A stretch of 64,000 nt of DNA, taken from NCBI GenBank assembly GCA_026008535.1, contig BRKX01000004.1, positions 40,676,501-40,740,500 of the forward strand, in the 5' to 3' direction. This DNA is from Perilla frutescens. Its lineage: Eukaryota > Streptophyta > Magnoliopsida > Lamiales > Lamiaceae. The position numbers and the translations under genes were made by a program. Below, piece by piece: positions 46,506 to 58,336 of this stretch (position 1 is the stretch's first letter; the number at the start of each line of letters is the position of its first letter). Below the pieces are notes generated by a model. It did not search any database and was not told the DNA's origin. It was given only the letters and a program-made list of their open reading frames with translations.

Positions 46506-48910
46506 AGATTGTAACAAAAAATTCCATATGTGTAGTTAGTTGAAACAACTTAAAAAAACATGTATTTAGTTTGGTTATGAGTTCTGACACACATTTGTAT
46601 TTACCTCGGAGATTCACCTTAATCACCAAAGGAAGCTCCCACTCAAGAAGGTAAGAAATCATATCAACATGGAAACGAACTTCATAAGACAAAACTCGAA
46701 GAAAGCAAGAGATTCGAGACTCCTTTATGAAGGCCATTCGACAACAAATGAATGGTGCGCGTAAACTGAATTATACATTGCAATTCCAAGAGTCGAGTTG
46801 TAATAGATTGATAGGTGTCTAATGTGTCTATTAGTGTTGTTCTTGTTTAAGTTCAACATGAATTTCCAGTGGTTAGTTTGTTGTTAGGAAAAACACTTTA
46901 GGTACCATGCTATTACTGAAGATCATAACCTCGCGAAAGTTGCAAGAGAGACCAAGTATGAGCACTTGGGTCGTAGATGGTTCTTATGGTTTCAGTTCAT
47001 TGATGAAGGATAGTGTTCGAAAGGTTTTTCAGATAGGTGGTCATGTGGCACAAGTCCTTGTCGAAAACTAACTTTGAATGAGTGGATTGGTTTTCTATTG
47101 GGCGTGGCCCCCATAATAGGTGAGTTCACCAAACTGAGTTAACATATCGTGTGTCATTTATGTTTTATTTATTTATGTTCCGCACTATCACTGGAACGTA
47201 TAACTGAACATCCAAAAGAACAACATGATACACGAATAACACATATTACGTTTTATCAAGCTTCAACAACCTCTCCACTCACAATTTCTTTCTAATAGGA
47301 TAATGTGTTATTGAAACTATGGTGATTGTTTTAAATCTCCCAAGATTATACAAATGTGTTAACTAAACTCTTTGTAAAAAAGCCATGACTTCTCAAATTA
47401 AGAAATTTGGAATGCTACAAGGCTTGAATGATTGAAGGTTGAGAGTGTGTGCTCGTAGTAATCGTCGGTTCATTACTTCACAAAATAGTGTGAAATCTTC
47501 TTTTTATAGGAAAAGAATTCAACTTATCCGCTGGAAGGATAATTTGAATTCTCGACTTTGGGAGCCACCCATTTGTCATTTCCTCTGACATTCTAACACC
47601 AGTTATCTTAGGGCGCGTTGGTCTTCTTCTAATACAGCAGTCTTCTTTTTTCATTTGATTTTCACGCACTTGTCTTCTAACTTTGATTTCTAAAAGTTGG
47701 GAATTTCTTTCCAAATTGGGAAACACGTCCTCAGACTCTTCTCGGAACCTCGTTCTGACTTTTAACCATTTGTTGCAAGGCTAGGAAATTTTTCCGTTTG
47801 TTCTTTGTACCTTGTCAGAATGGACATATTCTCAGTTGTGACTATCCTCTAGCAATTGCCATTGATCTCTCTTCTCTTCATACTGAATCAACGGAGCTCA
47901 TTCACTTTCTTTGTTTTTTTTCCTCTGGAATAGGTTATCCCTCGGATCAACATTTGTTTTTGGTTCAATGTTTCTCATTCTCTGACCTCCTCTAATGGTC
48001 AAGTCTTGTGGATCGATCAGCCCTGTTGTTGGTCTACTACTTGACTTTCTTTGACTTCCTATGATGGTCAGGTCTTATGGATCACCTCCTTTAGATCCAT
48101 CATCTTTTGACTCTCTACTATCTTTGGAACTTCTCTCTGTCTTGTTGTTTGGGTACTAAGCAAGACATTAGTTTCACATTATTCAAAACATAATATTTTT
48201 CCAAACAAATAATGATTTTATTTTTATTAATACAATAAAGATCGACATGAAATATTTGATTTGATTTTTATTTTATTGCAAAACTTGTGTCACTTTTGGA
48301 ACAAATTACTTATAAAATTTCATTGTAAGTGCAAACTTTTAAGATTCGTGTCTAAATTATAAAATTGTGTCAATGTTCTATAATTTTTCGTGATTAGCCC
48401 AAAAAATAGGTGGGAAAGTTTACATAATAGAAGTAGCCGGGATGAATATTAGAGTTAGAATATTTGACTATCTCTATTTTTATCTTTTTTAAGGTCTGAT
48501 ATTTAAAAAGAAGGTGAAATGTATTATTATGTCATGAATTCTAGTTTGTTTTGCAAAAACGTCACGACCTTTAAAATATATAAAAATACATAATTTTTTC
48601 ACATTTTCGCAATAATGTCAATGATTCAATTCCCCGTGTCAGATTTGCTAACAAGGCAAGTCGGAATCTAACATGTAAAATGATGTGAAAAATCATAAAT
48701 AATCTCAACATGTAATATAATTTTCCGCATCATTTTAAATGTTGATCTTATGCGTATTTTATCAGTAATCCGACATAAAAAATTGAATTAGATGACATTC
48801 TTAAAAAATGTGAAAAGTTTTAATATTCTTTTTATCATTTTTTGAAGTTCAGCCCATTTTTACAAAATTGATTAATTAAAGCTTAGGACGTAAGTGGGCT
48901 TTATAAGTGT
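46506..48910. other. Intergenic DNA, no supported gene
   Basis: About 2.4 kb. Short frames exist but none resembles a protein family. The stretch 47950-48130 contains two similar segments (cctctaatggtcaagtcttg and tcctatgatggtcaggtctt), suggesting an old repeat or LTR remnant. The rest is AT-rich. Confidence 0.4.
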
Positions 48911-48931
48911 GGGGGGGGGGGGGGGGGGGGG
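48911..48931. repeat. Poly-G tract, 21 G
   Basis: An uninterrupted run of 21 G in AT-rich DNA, followed by TTGGG. It could fold as a G-quadruplex, and its length may be uncertain in the assembly. Confidence 0.9.
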
Positions 48932-49388
48932 TTGGGCTCATTTATAACAGTTGTCTATGCATCTAGACGGAAAATTACCAAATCCAAATTCTTTGTTTTA
49001 ATTAAAAAAATATTTCTAAATAATGTTCGGGGGCATTATAATGCAGATGTCAATTATATTGGTCCCAATTTTTTTTCCACCTCCTGCTATATAAATGTCA
49101 TTGGTATTTTTTTTTTTTATGATAATGTGTCAAAAAAACACAACATTATCACTAACATAGCATAAGGCAAAAAAAAAAAGAATCAACATAATTAATATCT
49201 ATTTAAGAAATAATTAATGTCCACAAAAAATTATATACAAAAACATTTTACGAATATATTTGTTAATTAAAAATTGAAGGGTGGGCTTTGGCGCCTTTAC
49301 GGGAACCATCGAATCTACTGTATGTACAACTATGTAAATAGAAAAATAGGCCTAATTATTTACTAATGATGAATGATAAAAATTTGTA
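48932..49388. other. AT-rich interval
   Basis: No gene or clear repeat beyond A and T runs. Confidence 0.4.
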
Positions 49389-50694
49389 TGAGACCGTTTA
49401 ATAGGTCTTTTACGTTAGACGGATCAAATAATATCCAAACCCGCCCAAATCCGCTTTCACGCGCCCCCACGCGCAGCGCGTGTAGCTCACGCGCCTGCAG
49501 CTTTTCTTTCTTTCTTTCTTTTTTTCTTTTTTTTCCTCCTTTTCTACTTCTGTTGCTGCTGCTGCTGCTGTCGGCGGCAGTTTGCTTTTTTTCTTTTTTC
49601 GTTACTTTTCAGTTTCTTCTTTCTTTTTTTAAAATAATCATTCTATATCAAGCGTAGTGCACAAGTTCATTATGCGTTAGCATCGGGCGAGTGCACTACG
49701 TGATACGGTGGATAAAAAAATTTAATTAATTCAATTTAATTTTAGGATTCACTAATTCAATTTTAGGGTATATTATTTATTTCAAAAAAATTAATTATCA
49801 AGCGCAATGCACGAGCTCACACGTTAGCGTCGAGCGAGGGCACTGCGTGAGATGCCGAATAAAAAAAATTGATTCAAAAAAATAAATTAATTCAATTTAA
49901 TTTTAGAGTTCACTAATTCAATTTTAGGATATTTATTTCAAAAAATTTAATTATCGAGCGCAGTGCACGAGCCCACGCGTTAGCGTCGGGCGAGTGAACT
50001 GCGCGAGATGTAGAATAAAAAAATAAATTGATTCAAAAAAATTAAATTAATTTAATTTAATTTTAGGGTTCACTAATTCCATTTTAGGGTATATTATTTA
50101 TTTCAAAAAATTTAGTTATTGAGTGTAGTACACGAGCCCACACGTTAGCGTCAGGCGAGTGCACTGCGCAAGACACCGAATAAAAAAATAAATTGATTCA
50201 AAAAATAAAATTAATTCAATTTAATTTTAGGGTTCACTAATTCCATTTTAGGGTACATTATTTATTTCAAAAAATTTAATTATCATGCGTAGTGCACGAG
50301 CCCATGCGTTAGTATTGGGCGAGTGCACCGCGAGATGTCGAATAAAAAAAATAAATTGATTCAAAAAATTAAATTAATTCAATTTAATTTTAGGGTTCAC
50401 TAATTCCATTTTATGTATATTATTTATTTCAAAAAATTTAATTATCGAGCGCAGCGTTGGGCTCGTGCAATGCGCGAGATACCGGATAAAAATATTTAAT
50501 TTTAAAAAAATAAATATATATTTTTTAAAAAAAGAGGAAATTAAAAATTGAAAAAAAATTGAAAAGAAAAGAAAAGAGGGGAAGGAGAGAGAGACCACTA
50601 AAAAGAAAAATAAAAATAAAAAAAATGAGGGAGGACCACTTTGTTGGATCAAATAATAACCGTCTAAAGCAAAAACGATCTGTTAGACCGTCTA
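49389..50694. mobile_element. Putative non-autonomous inverted-repeat element carrying a tandem array
   Basis: The left end (gagaccgtttaataggtctt, then ttacgttagacgg) matches the reverse complement of the right end (gacggtctaacagatcgttt, then ttgctttagacgg) over about 35 bases with mismatches. The interior holds a tandem array (49648-50490). No transposase frame is present. Target duplication was not resolved. Confidence 0.5.
49648..50490. repeat. Tandem repeat, six units of about 150-165 bp
   Basis: Units begin near 49648, 49797, 49953, 50118, 50282 and 50443. Each pairs a GC-rich core (gcgcagtgcacgagcccacg, then gttagcgtcgggcgagtg) with an AT-rich half (ttcaatttaattttagggtt, then cactaattccattttagggt). 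Units differ by substitutions and small indels; the last is truncated. Confidence 0.85.
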
Positions 50695-51469
50695 ACGCAA
50701 GTGTGCCTCATGATGAATTTATGTGACTATAATTTGAAACGGAGCCACATAGGGCCCAGTGTGGGGGCAATGGGCCCATTAGAATTTTAACAAAAAATAG
50801 TATTATAATAGTATTTTTTTTATTTTTTTAGGAAATATTATAGTAGTATTTTAATTTAATACTTAAAAAAATGTATTATTCTATTCCTAATCGGCAATCC
50901 CACGTCCTGCAACTTAGAGTCCAACCTCCATATTCCAAATCCAATTCAAACAATACTAAAAAAAACTATCAACCCTCTTTCATTTTCGTTTTCAATTATA
51001 TTTTACTATAAATCAACCACAATTCCATATATATTGGTAGTCACTCTTATTTTTTTTTTAATATATTTATTTCATATCTTAGTGTTGAGTTTTAAATGTT
51101 AGGGTTCATTGAAGATTCGAATATTGTGATGCAATTTTTAAAATATTAGAATTTTATTAGTTAAAAAAATATTTTTTTATCATTCTACTTATGATCTTTT
51201 ATATTATGAATTGGGCCGCCACGAGCAATATTTCTGGCTCTATATCACTAGCTACAATAATATTATTATTGAAGAAAAGTTTGACAATGACAGTTTATGT
51301 AGTACAAATACATAAGTCTGATAGAAATGAAGCATTAGTTACACTAATTAGTGATTATATATTGGTTGTAAAATTATATCTTATCTTATTAATGCATGAT
51401 ATTATATATTTTATAAGGCCAAAAATGATCGAGTTGTTTCATGTCAAACAAAAGTATCCAGAAAGTGAT
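50695..51469. other. AT-rich interval
   Basis: No supported gene. It contains a poly-T/poly-A-rich middle (50800-51180) and a short open frame (51191-51592) that resembles no known family and overlaps the next element. Confidence 0.35.
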
Positions 51470-52366
51470 TGGTACGGTGGAATTGAATGGAATAAAATGA
51501 TGATTCTCATGTCCATTATTATTTCAGTGATTGGTATCGTTCAAAATCGAGAATCATCATTCCCGATGGAATCCTTATTCCTAAAGGAATGAGAATAGCC
51601 ATTTCACCCACCCCTCATGGGTTTAGCTATTCTCAATAACCAAAAAAATTAATATATGATATATTTATATATAATCATGTCTTATAATATTATTTTATCA
51701 TATTTAGAAAAATAAATCAAAAATCAAATTAAATAATTTATTATTATTATTATTATTTCTTAATTATTTTAATATTATTTATTTATTTTCAAAATATAGT
51801 TTAAAAATATGTGTTAAAATCAAATTTTGATAGCTTTTATAATTTTATTGAAGAAAAATGAAAGTGATGCCAAAATAAATATAACATAAGAATATGTTAT
51901 AATTAATACAATATAAAATATTTATGTATTTGATATAATTTAATATATTCAAATGAAAAATTGAAATGTTAAGTATTTTTCTATGAAGTAAAAATATTTT
52001 TATTAATTTATACAAATTATTTTATATTGATTAATTAAATATTTTAGGATAAACTTTTTCAATAAAATAAATAAATTATAATTTGCTAAAAAAATTTAGA
52101 AAAAATCATATACTAAAAAAGAAAAATGGTGTTTAGAAATATAAAAAATAAATTAAGGCATGCGTTGATATTTATTAGTTACTATGTACACTTTATTTAA
52201 TTATAATAAAATTTGAAATTACATAAAATATTCATTATATAAGATAAAAAAATTAATATTTCATTCCATAGATATACCAATCATAAGAATCGTCATTCCA
52301 TTCAGACCCTCATTCTATTCCTAATTATTTCATTCCATCCATACATAATTCCATTCTATCGTACCA
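51470..52366. mobile_element. Putative MITE-like element with inverted ends
   Basis: The left end TGGTACGGTGGAATTGAATG matches the reverse complement of the right end, TGGTACGATAGAATGGAATT. Inside each end further ggaatgaga/cattcc-type steps occur in opposite orientation (for example gattctcatgtcc on the left and gattcttatgattgg on the reverse complement of the right). The AT-rich core has no coding capacity. Target duplication is not clear. Confidence 0.5.
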
Positions 52367-53159
52367 TTCACCTTCCTAGAATTTCGAAATAATCTAATTT
52401 GTGTTTTTATTCAAATTTTGGTAGGTGACATGCACAAATGTCCCTATTTTGTAAAATTTGACAAATCTCAATCATCTAATAGGAGGATCCAATTGATCGA
52501 TAAGAATATTATAATTTTATAAATTATTTTCGAAAATACAATACTGAATTCAACTTAGAAATGCCAAAATTAACACTTGCGATGTTGTTAATTTAATTTT
52601 GAAAATTAAAAAAAAGGGCGGTGATAAATTTATGATATATGTTAAAAAAATACAATGTTAAAATTCAATAAACACATGTTAAAATTCAATATACAGAAGC
52701 TAAAATCAGCATACATGATATTCATTATCTCTTAAAAAAAATAAAGATCTTTATTTCTATTTATACACTGGAGCATTGTTTCTATTTGATCCCTCCTCTC
52801 TCTCTCTCTCTCCCGTACAGCTTGAGTGAGGATCGTAATCTAAATGGTAGTTTGACTTTAGACATAACGTATTTATAGTTGTTGAGTATGACGTGTTTCA
52901 GATGATGTTATCACTTCGTCTGATAACATCACAATCAATGTCGTATCTAATGATGTTCCGTCATTCTCGTCACATCGAGTATAACACTCAGAATATTAAT
53001 CTTATCATTTCTTAGTATTTTGGATTAATTTATTTTAAATTAATCTAAATATATTGTGATATTTATCACGTTTTATTTTCCATGTATTTAGGGACTTATT
53101 AGTTATTTTATTACGAATTAAATCGTGGATAATATTTGATTTTGACTTTGTCAAAGTCT
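52367..53159. other. Non-coding interval
   Basis: AT-rich, with a CT run (52793-52812). A small inverted repeat is seen at 52905-52930 (gatgttatcac and gataacatcac). It may be the outer part of the LTR-like segment that follows. Confidence 0.35.
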
Positions 53160-53941
53160 ATTCCGGATTTGTAGGGGAAGTGATGTTCCCACTCTCCATT
53201 GGACACTAACCGTTGCAGGTGAACGTGAGTCACTGGAGTAATCACTACTATTGCACGATGTTGAAGAACATGTGCCACGTAATGCAGAAGATGGTTATCT
53301 CAAGTCCACTTCAGCAATGGGTAGTGGAAGGGGGTTGATTCAAGTCCAACATCTAGGATCGTGAGGCAACTGCCAAGACAAGATGGATGAAGTATTTAAG
53401 GTCTTCTTAGACCTTAAAATCATTTATGCAAGCAGGTTATCACCGTGGTTTGTGAGAAGCTCTGAATCTTGCATCTAGTGTCGTCTCTGAAATCCAAGAC
53501 ATCTACTCCGACATCTGCCTAGCATCCCAATCAGCTGGAGACTTTCATTCCAGTTGTGCGTGTAGGTTAGATAGTGAACTTTGAGAGTCTAGGATTTAGA
53601 GTGAGTTGTTGTAATCTATCTATGTGTTTAGATAGGTTTGTTTGAATGATTATTCGAGTGAGTGAAGTTAGGACAGTCCTCTGTATGTTTTATGCAGTGT
53701 TGTCGAGGGAGTGAACCGAGACAACATCGGCATTGTTTTTATTTATCACCTGTGATAGTGAATTTCGCCTTGACGCAATCACACACCGTAAGAAGTGTGA
53801 TTTAAAATTTATTTTGTGCAAAGTTCTGTTTACGTTTTCGCTGCATGTTGAAGGCAATGTGGTAACACTAGCTTCAACATTTCGTTTAACTTTACAATTT
53901 ACATCCGTAATTCACATTGTTTCAGGCAACAAATTATAACA
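53160..53941 (+). mobile_element. LTR-like remnant, possibly a solo LTR
   Basis: GC content rises and the segment has promoter-like layout: a TATA-like gaagtatttaaggtct near 53390, a leader rich in short steps, and an end near ttcaggcaacaaattataac. No protein frame is supported. The start was not found and a target duplication could not be matched, so the solo-LTR reading is tentative. Orientation is guessed from the TATA-like box. Confidence 0.3.
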
Positions 53942-55569
53942 ATAGTATTTGTTAAACTCGATGTACGTACGTACGCACAACCTAGCTCAATCTAAATTAA
54001 TTAAAATCTTGTGTGCTTTTCGTTAAAATTAGTTCTAGCAAACTTTATGATAATTTGAAATTACATGTACAAAATTAGATTATTTTCTTTTCTATCCCAT
54101 AATAATAATAATAATAATAACACTATTAATTTAATACACAAATCAAATTTTAATAATGAACAACACTTTAGATTTGAGAAAGTGGTGGCACACAAAATGT
54201 CCCTTTTGTGACAATTGAAAGTTAAGAAAAGCAAGCAATTCTTTAGTGAGTGAACAAAAATCCTTTTTTGTTGGAGGAAATGAAGGACCACAATTCATCA
54301 ATATATAAATATTGATGTCTAGCTATTTGCAACTTGTAAGATGTATAGTCATAATCTCGAATTGAGGGTGTAACGGAATTCAAATTAATTGTTTTTATGA
54401 GAAGCTAAGATGGAGAAAAATAGTGTCTTTACGTGCTCCTATAAAATTATTCGATTTTGATTTTAATCACAACCACAAAAATTGTGCCTCATGGCTTGAA
54501 TTGTCAAAGGGTTCGAGAGATAGAGAGAAAAAAGGGGGGGAAAAATATGTCGATTTTTGGCTTTAAATGATAAAATATTTACGAGTACCTTTCCGACAAA
54601 ATATTAATATTAGCTAATATATATAATAATATATAGAAGAAAAAGTCCAAGTTCACAAAGATGGGCAACTTTAACATTCTTTATATAGATTTTATCTCTC
54701 TCGAGAAATACTTCAAATTTAAAGGCACGTTTTTGCTTTACTTTTGTCTAGTTGATATCCAAATAAATGGAGTCTTATCATGAATCTTTATTTCAATTTG
54801 TTTGTATTCATTTTCTATTTTATTTTATTTTTTATAATTAGCATTTTTATTGTAATATCTTGGTGACTCATATTCTTATAGCGCGCACACATATGTGTGT
54901 GAGTTCAAATATAATTCAATCCCCATGTGAGAATCCATGAACCTATTAGATCCACACATTTAATTGATGACATAGATGATAAAAAGGCAGCGACATTCTT
55001 GTAAATGTGAGAAATTCGAAAAAAAAATTGTATTTTTGCAAACTTTTTTAAAAAAGTGACATCATCGTATATTTTCACAAAAAAATTAAAAAATTTAAAC
55101 ATTCATAATTTGCTCATTTTAATTCAACTTACATAAATAATATATTAAATTAAATTTTTTTCCATACTCTTCCATTTAAGATTATATTGAACATGCTTAT
55201 TCGACAAAATTGATGAAAAATACAACAAAAAAAACTATTTTTCATACATATGCAAGTTGTAAATATCAGACATTGCTAATATGGTACCACAATATCTTAC
55301 CTTTATGTTTCTCATATAAAACATGTTAATTTTTACACGATACCTCATTTTCGCCAAACTGCTATCATGGGAAAATAATTAAAGTATGAGTTTGTATAGT
55401 TGAAAAGCTAGTCGAATATATTTTTCAAGAAAAAGAATTCAAAAATATATCAAATGTTGAGAAAGTCATGGGTGTTTGATTGGAAGATGCTAATTAGATC
55501 ATTGCAAAATCTTTTAAAAAAATAGGTATCTAACCAAACCAACAACACTAATAAGTCATTCCCTAAAAG

Positions 55570-55606
<37 letters not shown>

Positions 55607-56989
55607 TATAAGTCATATTAACAAAGCGTTGTTCACACATTAGCAATACATATGCTAGATATATGTCACCAACGTATTAGTAATATATGATGTATGAATG
55701 ATGTTACAACATGTTACACAATATTATTTTTAATGTGGTCTAATAATTTGTGAATGATGTTTAACGCATATCATTATTTTTATGTATTAGAAATATGTTA
55801 TTAACATTTTAGCAAATCATTATTCACATATCAGCAAATCAATGTTCATATATTAGCAATATATATGTTACTAAAATATTTAATGCAATATGATGTATGA
55901 ATGATGTTACAATATGTTACAATATTATTTTAAATATGGTCCAATATTAAATGATTGATGTTTAACACATATCAATTTAGATATATGATCTCATCAAGTT
56001 AACAATACAAGTATGTCTATCTCATGTTAGCAACATATATATTACATGTTAGATTACCATGATTTTAAGGTGTTGTCTATTTAATTCTAAAAATTGAACC
56101 AAAAATCCAAAAAACATATATAACAGAGTTTCTAAATTACGAAAATAACCATCTTTTCATTAAGATTCTTTTATATTACAAGTTTGTCACTTTATTTTGA
56201 CTAAAATATTGATTAAATTGTGATCGAATCTAATCATATTTAGAGTTTGTATCGATTCATACGTTTCCACAACGGATTTGATGCCTATTGATGTTTAATT
56301 GATCTCTTCTCTCGATATCTATATGAAAAGAATTTAGATATTTTTTAGGATTTGATCCTATGACTTTTTAATTAGTGAAGTCACCCTACCAACGGGTCAC
56401 CCAGTCGAACAAGAATTTAGCATACAATCACATTCACTATCATTTATAGTATTTGGCAAGTTTTTTAATTAGAGACAACGTGTTTTTAGTAAGCAAGTAA
56501 ATATATGTTTGAAGAAATAAACAAAGAGTGTAATTAACTTTCGATCAGAAACTCAATTAGTTTATGTGTACTCATTAATTAATTAATTAATTAATTAATT
56601 ATTATCTAAAATAGAGATCTATTTGCATCTTTTAAACCTCATTGCATGTAATCCAAATTTCCTCGATTTTTTTTGGTTAAGAGCTAATTAAAAAAAATTC
56701 AGCATGCATGCGTGGATCATGATATTGAATTTGCTCCTTTTTTTTTTTTTGCTAAACTAAAACTACTCCAATTTCACGGAGTTTTAAATTGTTGAACATT
56801 TTTTTATTCTACATTTCATTTTACTACATAAAATATAATACATAAATTAATAAAAAAAGACAATAGCACAATTTACAAAACTAGCTAAAATATATGATAC
56901 TAAATGTACTAGAACTTTGCGTGAATCAATAATGCAAAGCCGTTAATTACGGTTCGAATTCCTTGTTATGTTTTTTGATTTATAATATT
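53942..56989. other. AT-rich intergenic DNA with simple repeats
   Basis: No supported gene in about 3 kb. Visible features are an AAT run (54101-54120), a 35-A run (55570-55604), an imperfect duplication at about 55626-55770 and 55842-55990 (shared gatgtatgaatgatgttaca), and an ATTA run (56573-56604). Confidence 0.45.
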
Positions 56990-57252
56990 CCCCATTTCAC
57001 TATCAAATTATGAATTTCATAATAATTATTGAAAAAATAAAAAATAATTATAACCTCGTCAACATTTCTTTCACTAAAGAAAACACCTCATCAACATTTA
57101 TCACAAAAAATTGAATTTAAAAATTATAAATTATAACCATACAATATAATATATAATCAATTATTACTTAAATACTAAAAAAATCAATCCCTAACTAGTT
57201 AATAATTATAAATTAGACAAAATAAAAAAATAGAAACTCATAAAACATAAAC
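56990..57252. mobile_element. MITE-like AT-rich element, copy 2
   Basis: Starts ccccatttcactatcaaatt and ends with steps whose reverse complement reads ccccggtttatgttttatga. It shares the AT-rich interior (aaataattataacctcgtca, atcaatccctaac) with the elements at 46.1 and 61.4 kb. Borders are approximate. It lies about 200 bp downstream of the BEL1 stop codon. Confidence 0.4.
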
Positions 57253-57446
57253 CGGGGATGAATGCCCAAAATCAAGTAATTAAATCAAAGTATACATATA
57301 CCGCAGGTATTTAATTTTTCTGTATTAAAACAGCCAAATTCAACTTCGCCGACAAACAAAAATTAATACTGATCTAATTAATTAATCTTCACCACATGAT
57401 ATTAACTTATTTTTTTCTCTAAATTTCTTAATGAATTCGCATGCAG

Positions 57447-58264
57447 CTATCCAGCCAAATCATGAAGCAGCTGCCTATACTGTAAATTCTGGTTTTCGCT
57501 GTCGAAAATCGAATACTGAACTGTTTGACAATCTTCAATCTCATCATCTCTATCGTAGAATAGCGAGCTCTGCGACGCCGCCGGAGCGAAAGCCAAGCTC
57601 ACTCCGCCGCCACCTCCGCCGCCGCCGTGCTGCTGCAGACCTAATGTCAATGACACCCCACCACCGATGCCGCCGTAATGACTAGGAACTGCATTTTCAT
57701 GTAGGTACGAGGCGGCGGCGGCGCCCGTTGAGTGGTGGTTGTACGATGAGAAGTCGAATTGCATGGCGCCGATTTCATCGTTCTGAATCGGAATGGCGTT
57801 GTGGTTTTTTCTCGGTGTGTTGATTATGGAAGAAAGGCACTCCGAATTATCCGTTCTGATCATGAGCTGATCCTGCGTCGGCTTTCGATCCTCGTTTGTC
57901 GGAGGATCGGTTGCCCCGCCGCCGCTGCCGCCGTCATCTACTTCCTTTTGATCTTCCAAGTACATTTCCTCCACCATGGGCTTCCACAGCCTCACTCTTG
58001 CGTTGATGAACCAATTTGACACCTGAATATATAATGAAACAAGAAGTTAAGATGATGAAGATATATACATATACATATATATGTAAATAGCGTTGAAGAG
58101 AGAGAAAGGGGCTTGCCTGGCTTCTTGAGAGACCAGTTTGTCGGGATAAAATGCGTTTATCTACTTCACTTGGATACCTGCAAATTAAAATTTCATTTTG
58201 TGTTTATGCTTAATTAAGTAGTTCAAGACATGAAGTTTAATATTCAGATTGAAAAATTTGGGTG

Positions 58265-58336
<72 letters not shown>

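Noticed and set aside
47330..47450. Possible end of a copia RNase H (a frame reading QDYTNVLTKLFVKK)
   Set aside because: Only about 15 residues with weak resemblance, surrounded by stops; not enough to call a gene remnant.
49373..49657. 94-aa plus-strand frame rich in Ser, Phe and Leu
   Set aside because: Caused by a pyrimidine-rich stretch (ctttctttctt, ctgctgctg) inside a non-coding repeat element.
51191..51592. 133-aa plus-strand open frame
   Set aside because: Low-complexity, AT-driven composition, no family motif, and it runs into an inverted-repeat element.
52906..53941. Solo LTR with termini TGTTATC and TATAACA
   Set aside because: The flanking pentamers (gatga and atagt) do not match, so these borders are not supported; only a tentative LTR-like remnant is listed.
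56340..56410. tRNA- or SINE-like phrase (ggatttgatcctatgacttt ... cgggtcacccagtcg)
   Set aside because: No cloverleaf could be formed, no A and B boxes at proper spacing, and no poly-A tail next to it.
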